From the NCBI GenBank assembly GCA_020831485.1, contig JAFIGG010000009.1:1-64000 (forward strand): 64,000 nucleotides of DNA, given 5' to 3'. The position numbers and the translations under genes are program-made. Source of the stretch: Opitutales bacterium (GTDB lineage Bacteria; Verrucomicrobiota; Verrucomicrobiia; Opitutales; Oceanipulchritudinaceae). Positions 7,967 through 17,387 of this stretch are shown piece by piece (within the stretch, counting starts at the first letter, position 1; every line of letters starts with the position of its first letter). The notes beneath the pieces are model-generated. The model made no database searches. It was not told where the DNA came from and was given only the letters and a program-made list of their open reading frames with translations.

Positions 7967-8973
7967 AATCTATTTACCGATTTATTCTGCCCCTTGGCCT
8001 CGCCCTGAGCCTGACATCGCAGGCGGATACAGAGCCCACATTATTCGCCGCGCTGGCAATGACCAAAGCCCAGGAGGCGAGTTCTTTGCCTACCGACTCC
8101 GGCTTGTTTATTTACGACCGGCATTCGGACAGCTGGGACACCATTGGCCCCGAAATCCTGTTCATGAACAGCATCGCCGTGGATCCGAAAGATCCCGATA
8201 CCATTTTTATCGCCTGCGGCAACGGCATCGTCCGCAGTCAGGACGGAGGAAAAAGCTGGCGACAAGTGACGGGCTGGCGCGAGAGCGATGTGATGCGTAT
8301 CGCGATTGACCCCGAGGACAGCAGCCACATTTATGCGGCCTCTGTCTGGGGCGTGAACGTGAGTCGGGATGGCGGCGAGAGCTGGGAAAATGCCAACCGC
8401 GGTCTGCACGAAACTTGGTCGCGACCCATTGTCGTCGACCAGCGCCAGACCCGCCGCGTGCTGGTGGGCACGGAAGCAGGACTTTATGAAAGCAAGGACC
8501 GTGCCCGCGAATGGCAGCGGGTCGCTCATTCGCCCTGGGTGCCGGTGTTGGACTTGCAACGCAGTGCGACGGATTTGGATACCTGGCTGATGGCCACTGA
8601 AGGTCAGGGCGTTTTTATCTCCCGCGATGACGGGCGGAAGTGGACTTCGGTTGTTCCCGAACTGGCGGAGTCCAATATTTACAGCGTGAGCATCGACCCT
8701 GCGGATCCGGATCGCATGATTGCCGGTGGCTGGGATGTCGGCGTATGGGTTTCCTCGGACGGAGGAAAAAGCTGGCAGGGCCGTGGCGAAGGACTGGCCT
8801 CGCCTAATGTCACAGCGGTCACCTTTGATGCCCTCGGAAGCGGCCGCATCTGGGCCTCAACCTTTGAAGAAGGGACCTTTTACTCCGACGACCTTGGCCG
8901 CAGTTGGCAGCACGACGAGCGACTGGACGGAGCCTACGTCTTTGACCTCAGTTTTGCACCACTGCGTCGTTGA
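7963..8973 (+). CDS. Secreted BNR/Ycf48-like beta-propeller protein
   Basis: A 336-residue exported protein with a signal peptide (MKSIYRFILPLGLALSLTSQA). The rest consists of repeated blades with the Asp-box style S-x-D-G-G-x-x-W (SQDGGKSW, SRDGGESW, SRDDGRKW, SSDGGKSW, SDDLGRSW), giving a beta-propeller like Ycf48 or VPS10 proteins. Asp boxes alone do not make a sialidase; the sialidase Arg triad and FRIP motif are not visible. It is coupled to the lyase-like gene by ATGA. Its last 26 bases overlap the convergent lipoprotein gene on the other strand. Confidence 0.75.
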   Translation: MKSIYRFILPLGLALSLTSQADTEPTLFAALAMTKAQEASSLPTDSGLFIYDRHSDSWDTIGPEILFMNSIAVDPKDPDTIFIACGNGIVRSQDGGKSWRQVTGWRESDVMRIAIDPEDSSHIYAASVWGVNVSRDGGESWENANRGLHETWSRPIVVDQRQTRRVLVGTEAGLYESKDRAREWQRVAHSPWVPVLDLQRSATDLDTWLMATEGQGVFISRDDGRKWTSVVPELAESNIYSVSIDPADPDRMIAGGWDVGVWVSSDGGKSWQGRGEGLASPNVTAVTFDALGSGRIWASTFEEGTFYSDDLGRSWQHDERLDGAYVFDLSFAPLRR

Positions 8974-9562
8974 CGGCCTCAGTGATCTCTTCCACCGCTT
9001 CGTCCAGAGCCTCACTCATAGCTTGGACCATGGCCTCGATGTTTTCAAAGCGCTCCCTTTCGACAGTGCGGCGAAAGCGGTGGGTTTTTCCTCTTTCCTG
9101 ATCGCTTTCTACCCGCCAGCTCATGTCGAGCACGACGCCCTTATCCTGAATGGCTTCAAATTGAAATACCTGGACCTGCACGCGCGCACTTGGTTCAGCC
9201 GGGCGCGGTATGGGATAGTAGCTGACATTGCCGATACCGCTCCGGGCGCTTAGGCGCAGCGCAAGGGTGCGAGCGAGGCCGTCGCTGAACGGTTCGGCCC
9301 AGCGTTCCTGTTGGGTCGTTTGCGGCGATCCATCGGCGGAGCGGAAAAAGATGCGTTGGCTGTTAAGATACTCCGGGATGTGCGGACGGCTGATGTGTAG
9401 CTGGCTGGAGCTTTCAAATGTGCCCTCGTATGCAGAGGTCACGGAAAACTGATCCAACATGAACCAGCGGGTAGTGTCCGCTTGAGGTTCGAGGCTGACA
9501 CAGGCGGGAATGGCAAGCAGACTGGCGGTCGCCAGAAGGCCCAGCAGGATTCGACTCTTCAT
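8948..9562 (-). CDS. ABC-type lipid transport auxiliary lipoprotein (PqiC/DUF330-like)
   Basis: A 204-residue protein starting at the ATG at 9562, where a lipoprotein signal begins (MKSRILLGLLATASLLAIPAC, Cys21). An earlier in-frame start would add 40 residues with no signal character. The mature part follows the pattern of auxiliary lipoproteins of MCE systems (SLEPQADTTRWFMLDQF; YYPIPRPAEPSARVQVQV). It is the last gene of the minus-strand operon permease-ATPase-MCE-lipoprotein and begins 14 bases after the MCE gene. It probably sits at the inner face of the outer membrane and helps complete a lipid path across the periplasm. Confidence 0.75.
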   Translation of the reverse strand: MKSRILLGLLATASLLAIPACVSLEPQADTTRWFMLDQFSVTSAYEGTFESSSQLHISRPHIPEYLNSQRIFFRSADGSPQTTQQERWAEPFSDGLARTLALRLSARSGIGNVSYYPIPRPAEPSARVQVQVFQFEAIQDKGVVLDMSWRVESDQERGKTHRFRRTVERERFENIEAMVQAMSEALDEAVEEITEAVNDAVVQN

Positions 9563-9576
9563 AACTTTGGAGTTCA

Positions 9577-10602
9577 CTATTCGGGTTGAAAGGGATTTTT
9601 GTCGCGGCCCGACAGCAGGGAGCGCGGGTTGCGCTCCAGATACTGAATGAACGAGCGCAGGGAGCGGGCCGCGCTGGACCAATCGCGCAGTGTCTGTTCC
9701 AGTTCGATTCTGGACTCCGACTGGGGCGACAGAAAGTCATTGCCCAGTGCGGCCAGGTCATCGATGCGCTCAAGTGTATTTCTGGCTGTAGTGGCGAGTT
9801 CCTTCAATTCTTCGCCAAACGCATCGGCGTCATAGCTATCGATGACTTCGCCGATGTCTTGGGCCACGATGTCGATCCTGATAGCCGCTGTTGTAACGGC
9901 GGCCAGTGCCTCGTTCATATCACCTGAGTCAATGAATTTCCGGACATCCTGCAGAATGTCGACCAGGAGCTGGTTCAGGTCGGCAAAATGGATCGTTTCC
10001 AGCGCATCGGCCGCTCCTTCAAGAATGCGATTGAAGTTCTCATTCAGGCGACCGAAATCAACTTGCTCTAAATTGGATATGATGCCGGCGAGGTCGTTGG
10101 TTATCTGGTCGGTGGAGGATGGGATCGTCGGGATTTCGACGATGTCTCCCTCCCGGGCAAGGTGGCGAGTGACTTCGCGTTCCGGCATGAAGTCCAGTTC
10201 CACAAACTGTTGACCGGTAATGAAACTTTCCAGACTCAGTTGCGCCGCCAGACCACGTTCGAGAGAACGCTGTATTGCCTCCGGACTGAGGATCGAAGCC
10301 TCGAGACCGAGGTCTCTTTCAAGGCGTGTCAGGTCAATTGAAATAACAACCGGAATGGCGGTGGAATCTTCGCGTTGCCCGGGGTGGCGGATGGCAACCT
10401 GGGCAACCGTTCCGACCGGCACGCCACGAAACTTCACCGCCGAACCAACTTGCAGCCCATTTACCGAATGGTCGAAGAAAAGCAGATAGCGGCCGGTCTG
10501 ACCAAAAAAGGAGGAAGTGCCCAGCGTCATTACCAGGGCTGCGGCCGCGATAAGAGCTAGGGTGACAAATCCACCGATCAATTTTGGGTTGGGCTTTCTC
10601 AT
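9577..10602 (-). CDS. mlaD: MCE-domain lipid-binding protein (MlaD/PqiB-like)
   Basis: A 341-residue periplasmic protein anchored by an N-terminal membrane segment (about residues 8-30). One MCE domain follows at about 38-115 with the typical YLLFFDHSVNGLQVGSAVKF and RGVPVGTVAQV. The remaining 200 residues are helical with a coiled-coil character (repeats such as FADLNQLLVDILQDVRKF), as in the long C-terminal helices of MCE proteins that form hydrophobic tunnels. It overlaps the ATPase gene by 4 bases. It probably hexamerises and ferries phospholipid between membranes. The symbol refers to the family; it is not clearly an orthologue of the E. coli protein. Confidence 0.85.
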   Translation of the reverse strand: MRKPNPKLIGGFVTLALIAAAALVMTLGTSSFFGQTGRYLLFFDHSVNGLQVGSAVKFRGVPVGTVAQVAIRHPGQREDSTAIPVVISIDLTRLERDLGLEASILSPEAIQRSLERGLAAQLSLESFITGQQFVELDFMPEREVTRHLAREGDIVEIPTIPSSTDQITNDLAGIISNLEQVDFGRLNENFNRILEGAADALETIHFADLNQLLVDILQDVRKFIDSGDMNEALAAVTTAAIRIDIVAQDIGEVIDSYDADAFGEELKELATTARNTLERIDDLAALGNDFLSPQSESRIELEQTLRDWSSAARSLRSFIQYLERNPRSLLSGRDKNPFQPE

Positions 10603-11384
10603 GAGTGCGCTGGGTTTGAAAGTTCATCTGCATCGGCACCCCGTCTCAAGAAGAATCGAACACGTTCGGGGCTGGCCGGATCGTTGCGCAGCTTTTTCGG
10701 CGGTCCTTCCGCCAGTGCCGTGCGGGTTTCGGCGTCCAGGAAGAGCGCATTGTCTGCGATTGTGAAAATGCTGTCCAATTCGTGGGTCACGACGACGATG
10801 GTCGTGCCCAGCGCTTCGCGCAGGTGCAGGATCAGGTCGTCGAGGCGGCGTGCGCTCAGCGGGTCGAGGCCCGCCGAGGGTTCGTCGAAAAAGAGGATTT
10901 CCGGATCCAGTGCCATGGCCCGCGCCAAGCCGGCGCGTTTCTGCATGCCGCCACTCAGCTCAGAAGGGTAACGGGCACCAAAGCCCTTGAGGCCGACCAG
11001 AGAGAGTTTGTATTCAACCATGTCCGCGATCTCGTTGGCATTCAAGTCGGTGTATTGCTCGAGTGGCAGTGCAACGTTTTCGTACAAAGTCATTGAACTC
11101 CACAAGGCGCCACTTTGAAAGAGGATGCCGAAGCGTCGGCGGATGCGTTCCATGGCCGCTTCATGTGGACCCACTTTTTCGCCGCCAATAGTGATTTCAC
11201 CCGCGCTGGCTGCTTCCATGCCGGCCAGGTGACGCAACAGGGTGCTTTTGCCGCAACCGCTGCCGCCCATGATGACCTTGATCTCACCCGTGTGCACAGT
11301 GAAATTGAGATTCTGCATGACCACAAAGGACCCGTAGGCGAGTTTCAGGTCTTTGGCTTCGATCATGATGTCGGTGCTGCTCAT
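10599..11384 (-). CDS. mlaF: ATP-binding protein of MCE lipid transporter (MlaF-like)
   Basis: A 261-residue ABC ATPase. Walker A is GGSGCGKST near residue 40, the signature is LSGGMQKRAGLARA, and Walker B is ILFFDEPSAGLD with the D-loop and a switch His (VVTHE). The chosen start (ATG at 11384) overlaps the permease stop by 4 bases (ATGA), and the catalytic core begins at once (MIEAKDLKLAYGSF); a longer frame upstream encodes nothing family-like. It powers the MlaE-type permease next to it at the inner membrane. Confidence 0.9.
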   Translation of the reverse strand: MSSTDIMIEAKDLKLAYGSFVVMQNLNFTVHTGEIKVIMGGSGCGKSTLLRHLAGMEAASAGEITIGGEKVGPHEAAMERIRRRFGILFQSGALWSSMTLYENVALPLEQYTDLNANEIADMVEYKLSLVGLKGFGARYPSELSGGMQKRAGLARAMALDPEILFFDEPSAGLDPLSARRLDDLILHLREALGTTIVVVTHELDSIFTIADNALFLDAETRTALAEGPPKKLRNDPASPERVRFFLRRGADADELSNPAHS

Positions 11385-12520
11385 ATGCCCAGAATGTGGA
11401 AGATGACTGCGAACACGGCATCGACGATCACGATCCAGGTGATCGCGGTAACCACGGCGGAGGTCGTGGCTCGGCCGACGGCGGCGGCATCCTTGCCGCA
11501 ATGGAGGCCACGGTAGCAACCCGCGAAGGCGATAATCACGCCGAAAAATAGAGACTTGAAGACACCCACAAACACATCTGTCAGCGCGACGGCCCTTATG
11601 GTTTCATTGATGTAGGTGCTGAAAGTCAGACTGGAGATGGAGACAGATACCACCATGCCGCCGGCGATGGAGATGACATTGGAGAGAATGGTCAGCAGCG
11701 GCATCATCAGCACCAGGGCGAGTACCCTCGGCAGGGCCAGAAAAGCGACCGGTTCGATGCCGAAGGTTTTCAGGGCGTCGACCTCTTCATTGACCCGCAT
11801 GCTGCCAATTTGCGCAGCATAGGCTGCACCGGTACGGCCGGCCATGATCACCCCCGTCATCACAGCGGCCAGTTCCCGGGTCATGACCAGCCCGACCAGG
11901 TCGGCGACGTAGATATCGGCGGCAAACTTCTGCAGTTGTATGATGCCTATGAATGCGATGATGAGGCCGGTCAGAAAACTCAGCAGCGCGACAATCGGCA
12001 GGGCTTGCACTCCCGCTTGTTGGATTAGAATCCAGAATTCGCGAAAGCGAAAGGGGGTGCGCCCGCGCAGGACTGAGCCCACATCGAGAATCAGCTGTCC
12101 CATGAAGTGGGTGTAGCGGCTGATCCCGGCCAGGGTGTCGAGGGTCCAGACGCCGACTTTTTCATTGAGACCAGCGTTGCTTTTTACGGGCTCTTCCACT
12201 GCGGCTTCCGGAACCGCTTGAGACAGCTCCAAAAGTTCCTGCACCGCGTCGGGCAATCCGCTGGTGTCAATGGAATGGCCGGCGTCCCGACCCGCCTGGT
12301 AAACCCGGGCGAGTGTCATCATCAGGGCGCTGTCCCAGGCTCCTAGATCGCAACAGTCGAAGGCCCAGTTTGTGTGGGTATCAGAAGCCATGAGCTCCTG
12401 AAGCATTTGCCTGGCCGTTGGTCGTTCGCTCCGCAGCAACCAGTCGCCGCGTAGCTGTATGGTGCTGCGTTCATTCGGTTCGTGCTGTATCTCGAAAGCG
12501 GCGTGGCGGTTGGATTCCAT
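11381..12520 (-). CDS. mlaE: MlaE-type permease with N-terminal STAS-like domain
   Basis: A 379-residue protein. Residues 1-105 are a STAS-like domain (the role played by separate MlaB in E. coli). About 130-379 are the MlaE permease with about five spans and the family motif region TRELAAVMTGVIMAGRTGAAYAAQIGSM and VNEEVDALKTFGI. Fusion of the STAS and permease parts in one chain is seen in several phyla. It is the first gene of the four-gene lipid transport operon and diverges from the cardiolipin-synthase-like gene across a 160-base gap. The system keeps outer-membrane lipid asymmetry or moves phospholipid in related bacteria. Confidence 0.88.
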   Translation of the reverse strand: MESNRHAAFEIQHEPNERSTIQLRGDWLLRSERPTARQMLQELMASDTHTNWAFDCCDLGAWDSALMMTLARVYQAGRDAGHSIDTSGLPDAVQELLELSQAVPEAAVEEPVKSNAGLNEKVGVWTLDTLAGISRYTHFMGQLILDVGSVLRGRTPFRFREFWILIQQAGVQALPIVALLSFLTGLIIAFIGIIQLQKFAADIYVADLVGLVMTRELAAVMTGVIMAGRTGAAYAAQIGSMRVNEEVDALKTFGIEPVAFLALPRVLALVLMMPLLTILSNVISIAGGMVVSVSISSLTFSTYINETIRAVALTDVFVGVFKSLFFGVIIAFAGCYRGLHCGKDAAAVGRATTSAVVTAITWIVIVDAVFAVIFHILGI

Positions 12521-12680
12521 TGGTTAGATAAACATCGTTACAGTAAAGATTGAACAGGCTTCGGGCACTTGTCGAATCTTGTAGGCCGGTTCCCTCAAGG
12601 CCTGCCCTGCAGCACAGGACATTGACAGGGACGTTGGCTTGCATAGCTTTTGCTTAGGGCCGGACGGCCTGTCCCTTTCT

Positions 12681-13955
12681 ATGTTTCGTAAACGCATTAT
12701 TGTAATTTTTTTGACGCTGCTGCTCGCCGGGGCAGGGTCTGTATTGTACTTCAACGCAACGCCAAAAGATAAGTTGGTCAAGGTTCTGCCGAACAATGGC
12801 CCCCGGGTGGACCAGCAGGAATTCCGCCGAACTTTGGATAATCTGCTTGAAACTAGCATTACAGAGGGCAACCGAATTGAATTGCTAAAAAACGGTGAAG
12901 TTTTCTACCCGCGCAAGCTGGAGGCTATTGCCGCAGCAGAAAGCTCCATCACCATGGAGACCTATGAGTTCTGGGGAGAGGAGGTTGCCTGGGAATTTGC
13001 CGAAGCCTTGATGGAGCGGGCCAAGGCGGGGGTTAAGGTGCACTTCATTGCCGACTACATCGGCTCGGTCAATGCCGACAACGGTATCTGGGAGAAGATG
13101 GAAGAGGCGGGTGTCGAGGTGGTGCGCTGGCGGCGGCCTTCCTGGTATCAGAGCGGTCGCTTCAATCACCGGACCCACCGCAAGCTGCTGGTGATCGACG
13201 GTAAGCTGGGCTACACCGGCGGCGCCAATACGGCGGATCCATGGAAGGGTTCGCCGGAGACCGGTGGCTACAGGGACAACCATTTCGAACTAGAGGGGCC
13301 AATCGTCGGCTATCTGCAGGCAACCTTTCTGGAAAACTGGTTGAGCGCCACTGGCGAGCTGTTGCTGGGTGAGGCCTATTTTCCAGAACTCGAGGCCAAG
13401 GGTGATCTGGATGCTCAGATGGTGATCAGTTCTCCCCGCGAGGGCAGCAAGCGTATCCGCTTGCTGTTCCTGCTGGCGATTGGGGCGGCCAATGACCATC
13501 TGCGGATTGCCGCTGCCTATTTTTACCCGGACATGCAGGTCAAGGAGGCCCTGCTAGCCGCCCGCGAACGTGGCGTGACGATTGATATTCTCAAGCCGGG
13601 CGAAGGGGGGGAAGACGATTGGGTACGCTACGCTTCGCGCAACCGCTGGGGAGACCTCCTGCAGGCGGGTGTGCGCATCCACGAGTATCATCCCGTGATG
13701 TATCACGCCAAAGCCATTATGGTGGACGAAGAGTGGTCGACCATTGGCTCAGCTAATTTCGACAACCGCTCTTTCCGCATCAACGACGAGGCCAATGTCA
13801 ACGTCTTCGATGCCGGTTTTACGCGGATGATGAATGAACAATTCGATGCGGATCTGGAAACGGCTGAGTTGGTGACTTTGGAGAGTTGGCAGGCACGCAC
13901 TTGGCGCGAACGCATGATCGGTTGGCTGGGCAATGCCATCGGGCCACACCTCTGA
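12681..13955 (+). CDS. Phospholipase D-type cardiolipin synthase
   Basis: A 424-residue membrane-bound PLD-superfamily enzyme. The chosen ATG (12681) starts MFRKRIIVIFLTLLL, one N-terminal span; 14 more in-frame residues upstream look unrelated. Two HxKx4D motifs are complete: His166-Lys168-Asp173 (HRKLLVIDG) and His342-Lys344-Asp349 (HAKAIMVDE), each followed by the usual GSANFD/GGANTAD. Enzymes of this family join two phosphatidylglycerols to cardiolipin or act as phospholipase D. The length and single N-terminal anchor match ClsB/C-like members rather than ClsA, which has two spans. It is divergent from the lipid-transport operon. Confidence 0.85.
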   Translation: MFRKRIIVIFLTLLLAGAGSVLYFNATPKDKLVKVLPNNGPRVDQQEFRRTLDNLLETSITEGNRIELLKNGEVFYPRKLEAIAAAESSITMETYEFWGEEVAWEFAEALMERAKAGVKVHFIADYIGSVNADNGIWEKMEEAGVEVVRWRRPSWYQSGRFNHRTHRKLLVIDGKLGYTGGANTADPWKGSPETGGYRDNHFELEGPIVGYLQATFLENWLSATGELLLGEAYFPELEAKGDLDAQMVISSPREGSKRIRLLFLLAIGAANDHLRIAAAYFYPDMQVKEALLAARERGVTIDILKPGEGGEDDWVRYASRNRWGDLLQAGVRIHEYHPVMYHAKAIMVDEEWSTIGSANFDNRSFRINDEANVNVFDAGFTRMMNEQFDADLETAELVTLESWQARTWRERMIGWLGNAIGPHL

Positions 13956-14011
13956 CAGGCAGGTGAATTTGCTTTTGCCTTTGGCGCGGCGGTGGTTCTG
14001 ATCGGTGGATC

Positions 14012-15574
14012 ATGAAATTGTACCACCGTCTGGGGTTTGTTTGTGCCTGTATGGGTTTGGGATTCAGCACCGCGCCTATGTTCGCAGAGGTGGCCGATGA
14101 GCGGCCAAGGGTTTTTATTGCCGGAGATTCCACCGCAGCCGCGGGCTCGGGAGATGAGCAGCGTGGCTGGGCCTGGGCATTTGCGGACTTTTTTGACGCG
14201 GAACAGGTTCGCATCGAAAACCGCGCCCGTGGCGGCCGCAGCAGCCGCACTTTTATCACCGAGGGCCATTGGGATGCACTTCTCGAGGACCTGCGTCCGG
14301 GCGACTGGGTGTTGATCCAGTTCGGACACAATGACGGCGGAGCCATCAATGAAGAACCGCCGGGTTCGACGCGGCCTTTACGTGCCCGCGGCTCCTTGCC
14401 GGGCATCGGCGATGAGCAGGAGGCCATCGACAACCTTGTGACCGGTCAGCACGAAGTGGTTTACACTTTTGGCCATTACCTGCGGCAGATGGTCGAAGCG
14501 GTTGAGGCCAAGGGTGCCCATCCGGTTTTGATGTCGCTGACGGTACGCAATATCTGGAATGAGGGCCGTCTGGAGCGGGGTTCCGGTCAATTCGGCTACT
14601 GGAGCTACCAGGTTGCCCGTGACGCGGGCATCCCCTTTATCGATGTCAGCAACCGGGCAGCGGACCGCCTGGAACCGATGGGGCCGGATCTGATGGCTTT
14701 GCTGTATCCAAGGGACCATACCCACACCGGCGCTGCCGGCGCACGGGTCCATGCGAAAGTTGTTTTAGCAGGGTTGAAAGGATTGCGTCCGACGCCGATT
14801 CAGGACGAGTGGTTGAACGACGCCGGTCAGGCGGTTGAAGCCGATGGCCTGAGCTGGCTCGGTTTGCCCTTCCCAGGTAATGCGAATTTGAACAGTGTCT
14901 TTCTGATCGGCGATTCGACCGTTCGCAATGGCCGCGGAGACGGCGCCGGCGGCGAGTGGGGATGGGGAGACTTTTTAGGCGAATACCTCGAGTTGGATAA
15001 CTTGAATCTGGTCAACCGCGCCGTTGGTGGCCTCAGTAGTCGGACCTTCCGCACTGGCGGATTTTGGGAGCCGGTCAAAAACTGGCTCAAACCCGGCGAT
15101 GTGGTCGTCATTCAGTTTGGTCACAACGACAGTGCCGCCTTGAACGATGACAGCCGTGCCCGCGGCACCATTCGCGGCACGGGGAGTGAATGGGAATTCA
15201 TCCAGAATCAACTGACCGGTAAACCGGAGGTGGTGTTCAGCTACGGCGAATACCTGCGCCGTTACATTGCCGAGGTGCTGGAGTCCGGGGCGACCCCGGT
15301 CGTCTGCTCTCCGGTGCCGCGTAAAGTCTGGGATGACGAGGGCCGCATCGTTCGCCAGCCAGACAGCTATCCAGCTTGGGCCCGGGAGGTCGCCGAATCT
15401 GCCGGAGTGGCTTTCATCGACCTGCACGAAATGATCGCCCGCCGCTACGATGAGCTTGGTGCCGATGCCGTGGATCCCCTTTTCGCCGACGCGCGAACCC
15501 ATACCAGTGAAGCCGGCGCCCGCCTGAATGCCCAGGTCGTTGCCGAGGCCCTGGCTTCGCTGCTGGACGATTGA
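14012..15574 (+). CDS. Secreted tandem SGNH esterase (rhamnogalacturonan acetylesterase-like, CE12 type)
   Basis: A 520-residue exported protein with a signal peptide (to about residue 25, TAPMFA-E) and two tandem SGNH hydrolase domains of about 230 residues. Domain 1 has GDSTAA (Ser40), GHND and DHTHT (Asp235, His238). Domain 2 has GDSTVRNG (Ser302), GHND and DARTHTS, where Ala494 stands in the place of the catalytic Asp. Family members remove acetyl groups from pectin-type and other polysaccharides. Domain 1 looks fully competent; domain 2 may be altered or inactive. There is no glycan lyase directly beside it, so its substrate is unknown. Confidence 0.8.
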   Translation: MKLYHRLGFVCACMGLGFSTAPMFAEVADERPRVFIAGDSTAAAGSGDEQRGWAWAFADFFDAEQVRIENRARGGRSSRTFITEGHWDALLEDLRPGDWVLIQFGHNDGGAINEEPPGSTRPLRARGSLPGIGDEQEAIDNLVTGQHEVVYTFGHYLRQMVEAVEAKGAHPVLMSLTVRNIWNEGRLERGSGQFGYWSYQVARDAGIPFIDVSNRAADRLEPMGPDLMALLYPRDHTHTGAAGARVHAKVVLAGLKGLRPTPIQDEWLNDAGQAVEADGLSWLGLPFPGNANLNSVFLIGDSTVRNGRGDGAGGEWGWGDFLGEYLELDNLNLVNRAVGGLSSRTFRTGGFWEPVKNWLKPGDVVVIQFGHNDSAALNDDSRARGTIRGTGSEWEFIQNQLTGKPEVVFSYGEYLRRYIAEVLESGATPVVCSPVPRKVWDDEGRIVRQPDSYPAWAREVAESAGVAFIDLHEMIARRYDELGADAVDPLFADARTHTSEAGARLNAQVVAEALASLLDD

Positions 15575-15657
15575 ATGCCAGGTTTTGGATAAGCTGAACT
15601 AAACCGGAGCGATTTTAATTGAAACTCTTCTAATAAGTTTTCAAACCCGTTCTCATT

Positions 15658-17298
15658 ATGGCTGAAAAAGCATTTGTATACCAAAAGCCCTTTCCCGTTG
15701 CGGCGGATGACACCGAATATCGCAAGGTATCCAGCGAACACGTGCAAGTGGTCGAATTCGATGGCAAACCGCTGTTGAAGGTCGATCCAGAGGCCTTGAC
15801 CTTGCTCGCGCGGGAGGCGATTCGGGACATTTCCTTCATGCTGCGACCAAAGCACCTGCAGCAGGTGGCGGACATTTTGGAAGATCCGGACGCGAGCGAC
15901 AATGACCGCTATGTGGCGCTAACCCTGTTGCGCAATGCGGTGGTGGCCTCCAAGGGTTTGCTGCCCTTTTGTCAGGACACCGGAACGGCCACGATTTTGG
16001 GCAAAAAAGGACAGCAGATTTGGACCGGAGGAGGCGACGAAGCCGCCCTCTCGCGCGGCGTCTTTGAGACCTATACCCAGGAGAACCTCCGCTATTCGCA
16101 GACTATTCCCTTGGACATGTATCGCGAAGTTAATTCAGGAACCAACCTGCCGGCGCAGATTGACCTGATGGCGACGGATGGCATGGCCTACGAATTCCTT
16201 TTTATCGCCAAGGGCGGTGGTTCGGCGAACAAGACCGCGCTGTTTCAGGAAACCAAGGCACTGCTGAATCCTACCCGCCTGGAGGAATTCCTGGTTGAAA
16301 AAATGCAGAGCTTGGGAACTGCTGCCTGCCCCCCGTACCACGTGGCCTTCGTTGTCGGCGGAACCTCGGCCGAAGCCTGCCTGAAGACCGTCAAACTGGC
16401 CTCGACCAAATACCTCGACGGCCTGCCGACCGAAGGCAATGCACTGGGTCAGGCCTTCCGCGATGTAGAGCTGGAGCAGCGACTCCTGTCCGCCGCGCAG
16501 CGGCTCGGGCTCGGCGCCCAGTTCGGCGGCAAGTATTTTGCTTTGGATGTGCGCGTGGTGCGCCTCCCGCGCCACGGTGCTTCCTGTCCGGTTGGCATGG
16601 CTGTTTCCTGTTCCGCCGATCGCCAGGCGAAGGCCCGCATCGACGCCGAGGGCATCTGGATCGAAAAGCTGGAACCCAATCCGGCTCGCTTCATACCCGA
16701 GAAGTATGAACGCCAGACGCGGACTCCGGCGGTCAAGGTCGACCTCAACCGGCCAATGGACGAGATCCTCGCCGAACTCGGCAAATACCCCGTGACCACT
16801 CAGCTGTCATTGACCGGGACTCTGATTGTCGCCCGCGACATTGCCCACGCCAAGCTCAAGGAGCGTCTGGATGCCGGCGAAGGCATGCCCGACTACATGA
16901 AGAACCATCCTGTCTATTATGCCGGTCCGGCAAAGACACCTCAGGGCATGCCCTCCGGCTCATTTGGCCCGACCACTGCCGGCCGCATGGATGCCTACGT
17001 GGATGCCTTTCAGGCTGCCGGCGGTTCGATGATCATGATCGCCAAAGGCAACCGCAGCCAGGCCGTCACCGACGCCTGCAAAAAGCACGGCGGCTTCTAC
17101 CTCGGATCCATTGGTGGCCCGGCAGCCATCCTGGCTCAGAACAACATCCGCAAAGTTGAGGTTCATGAGTATCCGGAACTCGGCATGGAAGCCGTTTGGA
17201 AAATCGAAGTCGAAGACTTTCCGGCCTTCATCCTCGTCGACAATAAAGGCAACGATTTCTTCCGTCAGCTCCCCGGTTGCAGCAAATGCGGCGGATAA
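15658..17298 (+). CDS. fumA: Class I fumarate hydratase
   Basis: A 546-residue [4Fe-4S] fumarase interconverting fumarate and malate in the TCA cycle. The three cluster Cys occupy the same positions as in E. coli FumA: Cys105 (FCQDTGT), Cys224 (TAACPPYH) and Cys318 (AVSCSA). The alpha part covers about residues 15-330 and the beta part about 330-546 ([24 protein letters not shown]). Length matches the single-chain form. The leader before the ATG has no Shine-Dalgarno sequence. An Fe-S repair protein gene (RIC) lies convergently next door, and class I fumarase is a typical client of that kind of protein. Confidence 0.93.
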   Translation: MAEKAFVYQKPFPVAADDTEYRKVSSEHVQVVEFDGKPLLKVDPEALTLLAREAIRDISFMLRPKHLQQVADILEDPDASDNDRYVALTLLRNAVVASKGLLPFCQDTGTATILGKKGQQIWTGGGDEAALSRGVFETYTQENLRYSQTIPLDMYREVNSGTNLPAQIDLMATDGMAYEFLFIAKGGGSANKTALFQETKALLNPTRLEEFLVEKMQSLGTAACPPYHVAFVVGGTSAEACLKTVKLASTKYLDGLPTEGNALGQAFRDVELEQRLLSAAQRLGLGAQFGGKYFALDVRVVRLPRHGASCPVGMAVSCSADRQAKARIDAEGIWIEKLEPNPARFIPEKYERQTRTPAVKVDLNRPMDEILAELGKYPVTTQLSLTGTLIVARDIAHAKLKERLDAGEGMPDYMKNHPVYYAGPAKTPQGMPSGSFGPTTAGRMDAYVDAFQAAGGSMIMIAKGNRSQAVTDACKKHGGFYLGSIGGPAAILAQNNIRKVEVHEYPELGMEAVWKIEVEDFPAFILVDNKGNDFFRQLPGCSKCGG

Positions 17299-17302
17299 AA
17301 CC

Positions 17303-17327
17303 GTAGCGAAAGAGCGATAGCCTTTCG
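17303..17327. repeat. 25-base hairpin repeat, copy 1
   Basis: A 25-base element beginning GTAGCGAAAGAGCGAT and ending GCCTTTCG, with arms CGAAAG and CTTTCG. A second copy differing at one base lies at 17356-17380. It sits between the convergent fumarase and RIC genes. Confidence 0.55.
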
Positions 17328-17355
17328 GAATCCTGCGGAACCTCCGGCACCCCGT

Positions 17356-17380
17356 GTAGCGAAAGAGCGATTGCCTTTCG
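17356..17380. repeat. 25-base hairpin repeat, copy 2
   Basis: Direct repeat of the element at 17303-17327, 53 bases further on, in the 89-base gap between convergent fumarase and RIC genes. The two copies could act together as a bidirectional stop or be repeat debris; no T-run follows either. Confidence 0.55.
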
Positions 17381-17387
17381 TTCGCCT

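Noticed and set aside
7963-8973. Sialidase activity for the BNR-repeat proteins (also 60488-61525)
   Set aside because: Asp-box repeats are present, but the Arg triad and FRIP motif are not seen.
8948-12520. The MCE operon as a new transport system
   Set aside because: Gene order and motifs fit known Mla/MCE systems with a STAS-permease fusion and auxiliary lipoprotein.
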